Counted from the first letter of the stretch, positions 1 to 7,426 are shown. The stretch: 38,706 bases of DNA from Fibrobacterota bacterium (GCA_023436145.1 JAEZKP010000074.1:1-38706); one strand, 5' to 3'. Notes: a model not told the origin generated them from the sequence alone. Translations and numbers: made by a program.

Positions 1-529
1 GTGGTTCTAATACATGTTCCAGCACAAACTGAATTACCACGCCATCAACAGAATTACTTTCAAGCGGAATCTGATGTGCATCAGCAATGAATTGTATCTC
101 GGGTGAATCATAAACATCAAAAGAGATCACTTCGATCGTATCGCTTGTGTATAAACATTTACTCCCTGTACCAATAATCCCTCCGCCGATTATCAATACT
201 CGCGGTGACTTTACAATACTTAAATGTTGAACAAACTGTTCAAAATTTTTTTTAATTTTTACATTAAGAGGAGAGACTATGCCTTTGAAAAATTTTTTTA
301 CTATACTGTTATATGCACTCCGTTTAATGATGCTTTTTCCCTGGGATTTAAACAAAGTCTCTTTTTGAATAGTTGAAACATCAAAATCCACAAGTACAGG
401 TTTTCCGTTTAACCTTTGATAGGAACAGGTTCCAACAACATTTTTAATTTCCTCAGAGTTGTATACAAGTTGTTGTCCGGTCTTTGGGCATCGAAGGATC
501 TCCTTGAGAGCATTTTCATCCATGAGCAT
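1..529 (-). CDS. SAM-dependent methyltransferase with N-terminal Trm112-like domain (partial, runs off the window)
   Basis: Reading the minus strand from ATG at 529 gives at least 176 residues open to the window edge. The N-terminus (LRCPKTGQQL) looks like a Trm112-type short domain. It is followed by a basic linker and a Rossmann start, VLIIGGGIIGTG, matching the SAM-binding glycine loop. Then come ADAHQIPLESNSVDGVV and LEHVLEP, typical of the Methyltransf_11 core. A stop codon lies in frame upstream, and AGGAG precedes the chosen ATG by 12 bases; a second ATG at 523 is possible. The substrate cannot be told; such fusions often act in sugar, lipid or quinone modification. It lies downstream of the GH8 gene on the same strand, separated by about 250 bases. 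The C-terminal part is missing. Confidence 0.8.
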   Translation of the reverse strand, partial: MLMDENALKEILRCPKTGQQLVYNSEEIKNVVGTCSYQRLNGKPVLVDFDVSTIQKETLFKSQGKSIIKRSAYNSIVKKFFKGIVSPLNVKIKKNFEQFVQHLSIVKSPRVLIIGGGIIGTGSKCLYTSDTIEVISFDVYDSPEIQFIADAHQIPLESNSVDGVVIQFVLEHVLEP

Positions 530-695
530 CAGATATACATTCTCCTGTTTTGAAACAAAATGAACAGGTATTTTGATAGTTCCATACCATTAAAAGTAAT
601 ATACTGCCAAATGCACTCTTGGAACAAGCTAATAGAGCGGGTTATTATGTACTTGTAGCCATAACATTCTGAATATCCGATCAGAGTCAGATACA

Positions 696-746
696 CAACA
701 CATTTCTGTAATCGTCCGTTAAGTGGATTTTTACCGAAATGTGTTG
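696..746. repeat. Inverted repeat downstream of the GH8 gene
   Basis: Two perfect 11-base arms, CAACACATTTC at 696-706 and GAAATGTGTTG at 736-746, face each other across a 29-base spacer just past the GH8 stop codon. It may fold in the GH8 transcript as a 3' stem-loop. There is no run of T after it on the minus strand, so a classical intrinsic terminator is not supported. The rest of 530-776 shows nothing I recognise. Confidence 0.4.
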
Positions 747-776
747 CTGTTTTGTTATTGTGGATCTGCAGTTGTG

Positions 777-3029
777 TTATCTGTTGACCACTATACGTTT
801 GGATGCTACACCATCTGCTGTTGTGAATTTAACAATATAGCAATTACTCTTCAATATTTCATTAATCCGAACAGTGTGGTATCCGGCAGTTTTGATATTC
901 TGGACCAGTTCACTTACTTGTTTCCCGTTCAGCTCGTAAATAGATAGTTTGAGGGGGCCAGGGCGGCTGGTCGAAAAATTAATGTACAAATCAGATCCGT
1001 TCCGGATGAGTGCCTGAGGGGCTGATTTATTAACAATCTGCTGATTGTTTTTGTGATGCGGGCTGGTTGGTGAGTCTATAGGATAACCTATCAGGTGGAT
1101 ATCATCGATCCACAGGTGACCTGTAGAACCGGTTTCTCCCTGGATTTGCCATTGAAATTTGGGCACCTGTTTTAGATCCAGCTCTACCGGTTCTGCCCAC
1201 TTTGGCTGAAGAAATTTATCCCAGGTTACATTGACCTCTTTCCATTCGCTACTTTTCGGGAGGTCATAACTGAAGTCGGCACCAGGTTCAGTAACTGATT
1301 TTGATTCAATCTTGAGTGCACATTTGGCATCACCAAAATCCCCCTTGTAATAAAAACTGATCCCCGTGGCAGAGCTGATATCTACTGGTTGACTATCAGG
1401 TGCCATCTCAAAACCCACGCCTACAAAGGGATCGTATTCAAAATCACCCTGATCCAGTTTGAATTCTATCTTTGCGCAATATTGGGAATTATTGTAACCT
1501 CCTGAGGTCATGGTAAAGAAGACTTCGTTTCTTTTAGTCACCGGAGTGACTGTTGACTTGCCTTTATCTGCAACATCGGTGTAGGTAAACCATTCCGAAC
1601 CCAGATTGGTCTTGTGATTATTGTCTTCACAATCGTCAACAAGGTCCTGTGCTTTTTTGTCTTTGTAAACTGCTGTTATAACCATGTCGCAATAGACTTT
1701 AACCGATGCACTGCTGGAAGTTCCGGTAAGATCTCCATCCCACCCCACAAAAGAGTAACGTGATGGATCAGAATTGGTTGTGGAAATGGTTACCTGCTCA
1801 TTTATGGAATAGCTGTTTTTTTGAGGGTTGACAGTAACTGTACCTGCACCCGCCGGAGTGACATCGATTTTGAGGGTAGCGGAGGATTTTGGTTGCACTT
1901 TTGTGAAATCAGGCATGTTTCCGGTTAGTAGCAGCATGGAGAGCAATTCGAGACATTCATTATAATAGTTGTCATTGGTATTTCCAAAAGCACGCAGGCG
2001 GGTATATCCTTTATCAACCCAGGATTGGAATTTTGAGTCAACGATTCCTCCTATTACCAGTGGTCCCAGAAAGGTTGGGATGTTGTCTTCTGAACCTTTT
2101 GCACCGGTATTAATGGTTCCGTCAAGGTTATAGATCTGGCCGATTTTACCTGGGTTATCTTCGGTTTTTTGTTGAAACCAGGTTACTATTTTATTACACA
2201 ATGTTTTTGCCTGGGAATGACCATACCAGGCGTATGCCCAGCCAAGTCTCCAGGGGGTTCGTGATGCATCGAAACCATATAACCCGGGATTATCACCTAC
2301 ACCACCGCCTGGAGTACCATTTTCCTGGCACCAGTTTGGCCACATGCCGGTGGTAGAATGCTGACTTTTCTGAAGCAGGGAATAACAATTGTTTTGAACC
2401 GTGCTCCATTTTGTTCCATCAATATCCTGAAAAAGCTGTGTGGCGACCATACTCATGTATGAAGGGTTCAGGGCTGTCCACTGGTTGCCTCCCACCAGGA
2501 GATTGTTTTTAACTTCCTGGGAGTAGATGTTACTAATGAGAGTCTTTGCATCATTGAGATAGGATTCATCACCCCATTGTTTATTGGCCATAATGAGAGC
2601 GACAGCGACATCCAGTTCCGCGTCAGTTGCAGCACCTGTTCCAGGTGTGTTGTTTGTAAAACCTTGTATTTTCCAGTGCATAAGTCCGTTGGAGGAGTGG
2701 CTTTTATAATAACTCCACAATTTGTCAAATTTGGACTTGGTGTTGTTTTTTTCGTTATCCATATACACCATTATGAGCATTCCATAGCCGATGCCTTCGC
2801 TAACGGTGTTTTCTGGTTCATCAAATTTTATTCTTGCCTGATTTCCGCTCTCTTCATAGTACCCTTTAAGCCAGATATCATAAACTGATTGTACATGTTT
2901 GTGATCGACCCCCGAAGGAAGGATTCCGTTTGGGTATTTTGCTTGTTGAGGGAAGGGGTATTTTGGAGCAGCGATTGCTGAACTATAGATTAGAAGTGAT
3001 AGAAAAAGGATTAGAGTTTTCCGGAGCAT
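777..3029 (-). CDS. Secreted glycoside hydrolase family 8 enzyme (endoglucanase-type) with repeat domain, CBM-like domain and T9SS sorting domain
   Basis: The protein has 750 residues. Residues 1-20 are a Sec signal peptide with a cut near AIA-AP. Residues 25-380 are a GH8 (alpha/alpha)6 barrel: the acid is Glu78 in VSEGIGYGM, Asp136 lies in ATDAELD (a variant of the family signature ATD[AG]D) and the probable base is Asp254 in FDASRTPWR. Residues 384-456 resemble the divergent InlB B-repeat (GTVTVNP, FVGWDGD, ITAVYK). Residues 463-650 form a beta-sandwich like CBM11/CIA30 domains (DDCED start, WIDDIHLIG end). Residues 690-750 fit a T9SS type A sorting domain (LSIYELNGKQV, KRIVVNR). The predicted role is hydrolysis of beta-1,4-glucan (cellulose, beta-glucan or perhaps xylan) outside the cell or on its surface. 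AGGAGG sits just before the ATG at 3029. The family is clear; the substrate is inferred. Confidence 0.92.
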   Translation of the reverse strand: MLRKTLILFLSLLIYSSAIAAPKYPFPQQAKYPNGILPSGVDHKHVQSVYDIWLKGYYEESGNQARIKFDEPENTVSEGIGYGMLIMVYMDNEKNNTKSKFDKLWSYYKSHSSNGLMHWKIQGFTNNTPGTGAATDAELDVAVALIMANKQWGDESYLNDAKTLISNIYSQEVKNNLLVGGNQWTALNPSYMSMVATQLFQDIDGTKWSTVQNNCYSLLQKSQHSTTGMWPNWCQENGTPGGGVGDNPGLYGFDASRTPWRLGWAYAWYGHSQAKTLCNKIVTWFQQKTEDNPGKIGQIYNLDGTINTGAKGSEDNIPTFLGPLVIGGIVDSKFQSWVDKGYTRLRAFGNTNDNYYNECLELLSMLLLTGNMPDFTKVQPKSSATLKIDVTPAGAGTVTVNPQKNSYSINEQVTISTTNSDPSRYSFVGWDGDLTGTSSSASVKVYCDMVITAVYKDKKAQDLVDDCEDNNHKTNLGSEWFTYTDVADKGKSTVTPVTKRNEVFFTMTSGGYNNSQYCAKIEFKLDQGDFEYDPFVGVGFEMAPDSQPVDISSATGISFYYKGDFGDAKCALKIESKSVTEPGADFSYDLPKSSEWKEVNVTWDKFLQPKWAEPVELDLKQVPKFQWQIQGETGSTGHLWIDDIHLIGYPIDSPTSPHHKNNQQIVNKSAPQALIRNGSDLYINFSTSRPGPLKLSIYELNGKQVSELVQNIKTAGYHTVRINEILKSNCYIVKFTTADGVASKRIVVNR

Positions 3030-3051
3030 CTTTCCTCCTGGTAAAAGTTTT

Positions 3052-3079
3052 TATATAAGGATAGTTATCATCAGGGTAA
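3052..3079 (-). promoter_or_regulatory. Possible promoter of the GH8 gene
   Basis: On the minus strand TTACCC (3079-3074) and TATATA (3057-3052) are 16 bases apart, and the ATG follows about 22 bases later. Both boxes are imperfect matches to a sigma-70 type promoter, so this is only a candidate. Confidence 0.25.
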
Positions 3080-3555
3080 CCATCAGGAAAGGATTTCTTT
3101 CCAATAAGTATCATTGTTTAGAAATACAAAGCAAAAATTTTTGGATAGCTAAGCATCAGGTCTGAAAGTTTTGAGCAATATAAATACTTTCTATATATGA
3201 AGAAAACCTAATCAGTTAAACTGCTTCAACAAGATTATTCAGACATTCACTTTTAATCCGGTTTAGTCAGGGTTACAGGTGCAGACATCTCCTTTCTTTT
3301 CTTCCTTTCTCCCATTCCCTTATCTATATTAAGAGTTTGTGTTTTTTGACCCATATTCTGTGATTTGCCTCAGGTGTTGCCTTCAGATAGCAGCCGGGGG
3401 TTTTCCGGACTTGGCATATTGAATGCAGTGCAATGTCTTTTACTTACCTTGTGTTACAGATATTCATTGCAGAATAACAGAGAAAACAGTGATTTTTTTA
3501 AACTTACACGGTTATTAAAGTTGTAAAGCTTCCAGGGAAACAGTTATAAACCAAA
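3080..3555. other. Non-coding divergent region between the GH8 gene and clpP
   Basis: About 480 AT-rich bases separate two divergent genes. I see no plausible reading frame, tRNA, repeat array or strong hairpin. It should hold the clpP promoter, but I could not choose one: TTGTGT then GAATAA 17 bases later (around 3450-3480) is a weak match. A pyrimidine-rich run lies near 3291-3322. Confidence 0.4.
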
Positions 3556-3582
3556 ATGAATTATGAAGAAGGAGGCTCAGCC

Positions 3583-4179
3583 ATGGCCGCAGATCAGAAT
3601 GAAGATTTTATGAAAAATATGAAAAAGATGTTTTCAGGTAACGAGATGGAGGAGCAGCTTTTAAAGCGCAGGCAGATTTTTCTCTGGGGCGAGATAAATG
3701 ATGAGTCTGCTGAAGCGATAGTCAAGCGGATACTCTTCTTTGACGGGCAGAGCTCAGATGACATTACACTCTATATTAATAGTCCAGGTGGGGTGATCTC
3801 ATCGGGGCTGGCGATTTATGATGCAATGCAGTTTGCTAAATCTGATGTGGTTACTGTTTGCATGGGTCAGGCGGCCAGTATGGCAGCGGTGTTGTTGTGT
3901 TCTGGAACAAAGGGGAAGCGTCAGGCCTGGGAGCATGCCAGGGTTTTAATTCATCAGCCTTTGATTTCAGGAAACATGTTTGGACCTGCATCAGACATTC
4001 AGATTCAGGCAGAGGAGATGCTCAGAGTGAGGGATAATCTGAATCAGATACTAGCTGAGCACACAGGGCAGTCAATTAGCAAGATTCAGATTGATACGGA
4101 CCGTGATTTTTTCATGTCTGCAGAAGACTCTAGAAAATATGGAATAGTGGATATTGTGTCAAAAAAAGAAAAAAAGTAA
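3583..4179 (+). CDS. clpP: ATP-dependent Clp protease proteolytic subunit ClpP
   Basis: This is a serine peptidase of 198 residues that forms the double-heptamer chamber fed by ClpX or ClpA/C. The oxyanion strand YINSPGGVISSG is present. The catalytic triad is Ser99 (GQAASMA), His124 (LIHQP) and Asp175 (second Asp of DTDRD). Length is normal. I chose ATG 3583 because GAAGGAGG lies 7 bases upstream; an in-frame ATG at 3556 would add nine residues but would place that ribosome site inside the gene. No tig or clpX neighbour is present; the gene sits alone just before the tRNA-tuf cluster. The sequence after the catalytic Ser is somewhat unlike E. coli, but no key residue is missing. Confidence 0.95.
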   Translation: MAADQNEDFMKNMKKMFSGNEMEEQLLKRRQIFLWGEINDESAEAIVKRILFFDGQSSDDITLYINSPGGVISSGLAIYDAMQFAKSDVVTVCMGQAASMAAVLLCSGTKGKRQAWEHARVLIHQPLISGNMFGPASDIQIQAEEMLRVRDNLNQILAEHTGQSISKIQIDTDRDFFMSAEDSRKYGIVDIVSKKEKK

Positions 4180-4196
4180 AATTTCTTTAAAACATA

Positions 4197-4226
4197 TTGA
4201 CTTCCATAATTTGACCAAATTATATT
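4197..4226 (+). promoter_or_regulatory. Sigma-70 type promoter for the tRNA-tuf operon
   Basis: TTGACT at 4197-4202 and TATATT at 4221-4226 are 18 bases apart (17 if TTATAT is used), each 5 of 6 to consensus. The first tRNA starts 27 bases after the -10 box. This is the best-looking promoter in the window and fits strong stable-RNA and tuf expression. Confidence 0.6.
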
Positions 4227-4252
4227 TGATAGACTTTTTTCTACAGGCATAA

Positions 4253-4328
4253 GCCGATGTAGCTCAGTTGATAGAGCATTCGACTTGTAATCGAATGGTC
4301 GGGGGTTTGAATCCCTCCATCGGCTCCA
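4253..4328 (+). tRNA. tRNA-Thr (anticodon TGT)
   Basis: The acceptor stem GCCGATG pairs with CATCGGC. The anticodon stem TTCGA/TCGAA frames the loop CTTGTAA, giving TGT, and the T-arm holds TTTGAATC. CCA is encoded at 4326-4328, the only one of the five tRNAs here with an encoded CCA. It is first in the block and corresponds to E. coli thrU. Confidence 0.96.
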
Positions 4329-4335
4329 GATAATT

Positions 4336-4418
4336 GGGTAGGTGCCCGAGTGGCTAAAGGGGATGGACTGTAAATCCATTGGCTTCGGCCTACGGTGGTT
4401 CGAAACCACCCCTGCCCA
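4336..4418 (+). tRNA. tRNA-Tyr (anticodon GTA)
   Basis: This is a class II tRNA with a long variable arm (GGCTTCGGCC). The acceptor GGGTAGG pairs with CCTGCCC with one G-T pair. The loop CTGTAAA gives anticodon GTA. No CCA is encoded. Its position matches E. coli tyrU. Confidence 0.96.
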
Positions 4419-4428
4419 TTGAAAATCT

Positions 4429-4500
4429 GCGGGCATAGCTCAATGGTAGAGCTCCACCCTTCCAAGGTGGCTGTTGTGAGTTCGAATCTCATTGCCCGCT
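4429..4500 (+). tRNA. tRNA-Gly (anticodon TCC)
   Basis: The acceptor GCGGGCA pairs with TGCCCGC. The anticodon stem CCACC/GGTGG holds the loop CTTCCAA, giving TCC, and the T-loop is TTCGAAT. No CCA is encoded. Its position matches E. coli glyT. Confidence 0.96.
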
Positions 4501-4519
4501 TGTTTTCTTTATTCTTATC

Positions 4520-4593
4520 GCCCATGTAGCTCAGTTGGTAGAGCACATCCTTGGTAAGGATGAGGTCCACGGGTTCGAGTCCCGTCGTGGGCT
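4520..4593 (+). tRNA. tRNA-Thr (anticodon GGT)
   Basis: The acceptor GCCCATG pairs with CGTGGGC with one T-G pair. The stem CATCC/GGATG holds the loop TTGGTAA, giving anticodon GGT. No CCA is encoded. It lies 85 bases before tuf, matching E. coli thrT. Confidence 0.95.
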
Positions 4594-4640
4594 TTTGTTT
4601 TAGTTGTGTAAATTGGACCGGCTTATTTAAAATATACGGT

Positions 4641-4646
4641 TATAAT
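4641..4646 (+). promoter_or_regulatory. Possible -10 box ahead of tuf
   Basis: A perfect TATAAT lies 32 bases before the tuf ATG. The only clear -35-like box (TTGGAC, 4613-4618) is 22 bases away, which is too far, so a second tuf promoter is possible but not shown. Confidence 0.25.
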
Positions 4647-4678
4647 TATTAACTTACACCATATACTGAGAGGTTTCC

Positions 4679-5884
4679 ATGTCAAAGGAAAAATTTGAAC
4701 GTTCCAAACCACACGTGAATGTCGGTACGATCGGACACGTTGATCATGGTAAAACTACCTTAACCGCCGCTCTTACCAGAGTTTCTGCTGTCAGGGGTCT
4801 GGCCAAGTTTATTTCTTATGATGAAGTAGCAAAAGCATCTGAGTCCCAGGGACGTCGCGATGAGACAAAAATTCTGACAATCGCAACCTCGCATGTGGAG
4901 TATTCTACAGAAAATCGTCACTATGCACATGTCGACTGTCCGGGACATGCTGACTATGTCAAAAACATGATTACTGGTGCAGCACAGATGGATGGAGCCA
5001 TTCTGGTGGTGAGTGCTGCAGATGGTCCTATGCCTCAGACTCGTGAGCACATTCTTCTGGCTCGTCAGGTCGGTGTTCCTTACATCGTGGTTTTTCTCAA
5101 CAAAGTCGATGTGGTTGATGATCCTGAACTTCTGGAGCTGGTGGAACTGGAAATCCGTGAACTGCTTTCCAAATACGAATTTCCGGGTGATGACACTCCG
5201 ATTATTCGGGGAAGTGCCATTGCTGCATTGACAAATCCGGAAGATCCTGAAAAGGCAAAGCCCATCCTTGATCTTCTTGCAGCTATTGATTCCTATATTC
5301 CAACACCTCAGCGTGAAACCGACAAACCTTTACTCATGTCAGTGGAAGATGTTTTCTCGATCACTGGTCGTGGTACTGTTGCTACCGGTAGAGTGGAACG
5401 TGGTACTGTGAAGGTGGGTGACGAAGTGGAAATCGTTGGACTCAAACCTACCAGAAAAACCGTGGTTACCGGTGTGGAGATGTTCCGCAAGTTGCTGGAT
5501 CAGGCACAGGCTGGTGACAATATCGGAACACTTCTGCGTGGTATTGACAAAAATGATATCGAACGTGGTATGGTTCTGGCAAAGCCCGGATCAATTACTC
5601 CTCACAGAAAGTTCAAAGCTAAAGTTTACGTTCTTTCCAAAGAGGAAGGTGGACGTCATACGCCGTTTTTCACCGGATATCGTCCTCAGTTCTATTTCAG
5701 AACAACTGATGTGACCGGTTCTATTAAGCTGGCAGAGGGTGTGGAGATGATCATGCCTGGAGATAACGCTGCAATGGATGTTGAATTGATTGCGCCTATC
5801 GCCATGGAAAAAGAGCTCCATTTCGCCATCCGTGAAGGTGGACGCACAGTTGGTGCTGGTATCGTTACTGAAATCATAGAATAA
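4679..5884 (+). CDS. tuf: Elongation factor Tu with an atypical switch I region
   Basis: The 401-residue GTPase brings aminoacyl-tRNA to the ribosome. Domain 1 has GHVDHGKT (19-26), DCPGHAD (86-92, with the catalytic His90) and NKVD (141-144, where NKCD is usual). Domains 2 and 3 look ordinary (GRGTVATGRVERG, GGRHTPFF, YRPQFYFRT, FAIREGGRTVGAG). Residues 54-69 do not: the near-universal stretch ending ARGITINTSH is replaced by SESQGRRDETKILTIATSH, with about five added residues. Thr67 still aligns with the magnesium-binding Thr of RGITI. Both other frames through this stretch hit stops, so it is not a simple frameshift. GAGAGG precedes the ATG. It follows four tRNAs as tufB does, and no other tuf is in the window. 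Confidence 0.96.
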   Translation: MSKEKFERSKPHVNVGTIGHVDHGKTTLTAALTRVSAVRGLAKFISYDEVAKASESQGRRDETKILTIATSHVEYSTENRHYAHVDCPGHADYVKNMITGAAQMDGAILVVSAADGPMPQTREHILLARQVGVPYIVVFLNKVDVVDDPELLELVELEIRELLSKYEFPGDDTPIIRGSAIAALTNPEDPEKAKPILDLLAAIDSYIPTPQRETDKPLLMSVEDVFSITGRGTVATGRVERGTVKVGDEVEIVGLKPTRKTVVTGVEMFRKLLDQAQAGDNIGTLLRGIDKNDIERGMVLAKPGSITPHRKFKAKVYVLSKEEGGRHTPFFTGYRPQFYFRTTDVTGSIKLAEGVEMIMPGDNAAMDVELIAPIAMEKELHFAIREGGRTVGAGIVTEIIE

Positions 5885-5915
5885 ACAATCCGTCAACTAT
5901 TAAAAGAGCGGTAAT

Positions 5916-6068
5916 ATGCCAAGAGAAAAGATAACGCTGGAGTGCACATCGTGTAAGCAGCGTAACTACGAAACGACAAAAAATAAGCGCAAACATTCCG
6001 GTAGAGTGGAATTTAAAAAATATTGTCCATTTGAACGGAAAAGAACGATGCATAAAGAAGCCAAATAA
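5916..6068 (+). CDS. rpmG: 50S ribosomal protein L33 with three of four zinc cysteines
   Basis: Fifty residues with the L33 pattern CTSC near the start, NYETTKNKRKHSGRVEFKKYC in the middle and HKEAK at the end. The zinc form normally has two CxxC pairs; here the second pair reads CPFE, so the fourth cysteine is Glu. It is therefore intermediate between the zinc-binding and zinc-free forms. It lies 31 bases after tuf, with GAGCGG upstream, and is followed by tRNA-Trp and secE, the usual order. The stop codon lies in the loop of a hairpin. Confidence 0.94.
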   Translation: MPREKITLECTSCKQRNYETTKNKRKHSGRVEFKKYCPFERKRTMHKEAK

Positions 6069-6078
6069 GGCTTCTTTA
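6053..6078 (+). promoter_or_regulatory. Perfect hairpin enclosing the rpmG stop codon
   Basis: TAAAGAAGCC (6053-6062) and GGCTTCTTTA (6069-6078) are perfectly complementary over ten bases. The six-base loop contains the TAA stop of rpmG. There is no terminal T-run, so an RNA processing site or attenuator before tRNA-Trp is more likely than a full terminator. Confidence 0.5.
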
Positions 6079-6115
6079 AGAGCAGTTGTCGGGACGGATT
6101 GATAAACAATAAATT

Positions 6116-6188
6116 AGGTCTGTAGCTCAATTGGTAGAGTAGCGGTCTCCAAAACCGTTGGTTGGGGGTTCGAGTCCCTCCAGGCCTG
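6116..6188 (+). tRNA. tRNA-Trp (anticodon CCA)
   Basis: The acceptor AGGTCTG pairs with CAGGCCT. The anticodon loop CTCCAAA gives CCA, and the T-loop is TTCGAGT. No 3' CCA is encoded. It sits between rpmG and secE, a placement known from many bacteria, and must be cut out of the shared transcript. Confidence 0.95.
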
Positions 6189-6204
6189 CATTTCCGGGTA
6201 AAAC

Positions 6205-6405
6205 ATGCAGAAGTTTATTCAATATCTCAAAGATGTTCGTTTAGAAATGGCGAAAGTCAGTTGGCCATCAAAAAACGAAGTAAGTGGAGCTACTTTGCTC
6301 GTTATTATCCTGAGTATCGTCGTTTCGTTATATGTATTTGCTTGCGATAGTCTTTTTCTGACTATTATGAGTTTCATCTTTAAATCAGGTCAAGTTGGAC
6401 AATAA
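6205..6405 (+). CDS. secE: Preprotein translocase subunit SecE
   Basis: A 66-residue minimal SecE. An amphipathic N-terminal helix with the conserved EMAKVSWPSKNEV stretch is followed by one membrane helix at about residues 30-52. It clamps SecY (encoded at 29576) in the inner-membrane SecYEG channel. It starts 16 bases after tRNA-Trp and is followed by nusG, as in most bacteria. The ribosome site is weak (CGGGTAAA). Confidence 0.93.
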   Translation: MQKFIQYLKDVRLEMAKVSWPSKNEVSGATLLVIILSIVVSLYVFACDSLFLTIMSFIFKSGQVGQ

Positions 6406-6419
6406 TTTAGAGGTACTCG

Positions 6420-6950
6420 ATGGCGACACGATGGTATGTAGTACACACCTACTCTGGACAGGAATCTAAAGTTCATCAGTATCTTACTGAACTGATTCAG
6501 TCGGGAGAGATGGGGGAGCAGATTAAGCAGGTGCTTATGCCTACTCAGGATGTGGTGCAGGTTAAAAACGGTAAAAAACTCAAGAGTACTAGAAAGTTTT
6601 TTCCCAGTTATATCTTGGTGGAGATGGAGCTTACCAAGGAGACTATGCATGCGGTAAGAAATTCTGCAGGGGTTACCGGCTTTGTTGGTGGTAACAAGCC
6701 TCAGCCGCTTCGTGAGGAGGAGGTGCGTAGAATTCTGGGACAATCCGAAAAAATCTCCCGTCAACAAATTTCTGAAGTTCCCTTTGAAATTGGTGATGCT
6801 GTTAAGATTAAAGAGGGACCTTTTAAAGATTTTGATGGGGTAGTCGACGAGATTCATCCTGAAAAAGGTAAAATTAAAGTAATGGTGAGTGTGTTTGGAA
6901 GATCGACACCTGTGGAAGTCGATTTCATGCATGTTACACCGATAAGCTGA
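6420..6950 (+). CDS. nusG: Transcription termination/antitermination factor NusG
   Basis: A 176-residue protein that binds the RNA polymerase clamp and links transcription to Rho or to ribosomal S10. The NGN domain (RWYVVHTYSGQE, FFPSYILVEM, GVTGFVGG) covers about 1-115. A KOW domain follows (DAVKIKEGPFKDFDGVV to the end). Length is standard and there is no inserted domain. ATG 6420 follows TTAGAGGT. It sits between secE and rplK. Confidence 0.97.
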   Translation: MATRWYVVHTYSGQESKVHQYLTELIQSGEMGEQIKQVLMPTQDVVQVKNGKKLKSTRKFFPSYILVEMELTKETMHAVRNSAGVTGFVGGNKPQPLREEEVRRILGQSEKISRQQISEVPFEIGDAVKIKEGPFKDFDGVVDEIHPEKGKIKVMVSVFGRSTPVEVDFMHVTPIS

Positions 6951-6970
6951 TAATAAAGGGAGTCTGAAAA

Positions 6971-7396
6971 GTGGCTAAGAAAATTGTTGGACAAGTTAAA
7001 TTGCAGATACCGGGTGGTGCTGCCAATCCTGCTCCTCCGGTGGGACCTGCACTTGGTCAGCAGGGTGTAAATATTATGGAATTCTGTAAGGCATTTAATG
7101 CCCGTACAAAGGATTCTCAGGGAGTTATTATCCCGGTGGTGATTACAGTCTATTCCGACAGATCTTTTACATTTATCACCAAGACACCTCCGGCTGCAGT
7201 TCTTATTATGAAAGAACTCGGTAAGGAGAAAGGGTCTGGTGTTCCTAATAAAGAAAAAATCGGGACATTGAATATGGCTCAGGTCACCAAAATCGCTCAG
7301 ATGAAACTCGCCGATCTTAACGCTGGAAGTCTGGAGGCGGCTGAAAAAATGGTAATGGGGACAGCCCGCAGTATGGGTGTCAATATTGCTCAATAG
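6971..7396 (+). CDS. rplK: 50S ribosomal protein L11
   Basis: 141 residues. The N-terminal domain has the proline-rich stalk-base segment NPAPPVGPALGQQGVN, where thiostrepton acts. The C-terminal rRNA-binding domain has GTLNMAQVTKIAQMK and MGTARSMGV. It starts with GTG 20 bases after nusG; AAGGGAG precedes it. With L10 and L7/L12 it forms the GTPase-associated stalk that activates EF-Tu and EF-G. Confidence 0.97.
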   Translation: MAKKIVGQVKLQIPGGAANPAPPVGPALGQQGVNIMEFCKAFNARTKDSQGVIIPVVITVYSDRSFTFITKTPPAAVLIMKELGKEKGSGVPNKEKIGTLNMAQVTKIAQMKLADLNAGSLEAAEKMVMGTARSMGVNIAQ

Positions 7397-7426
7397 AGCT
7401 TGCCTTATAAATAGGGAGTCAATTTA

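Noticed and set aside
3556..3582. Upstream ATG as the clpP start
   Set aside because: It would bury the strong GAAGGAGG site inside the gene and adds residues not typical of ClpP.
4838..4888. A pair of compensating frameshifts as the cause of the odd EF-Tu switch I
   Set aside because: Reading the two other frames through the stretch meets TGA codons quickly and gives no RGITI-like sequence.
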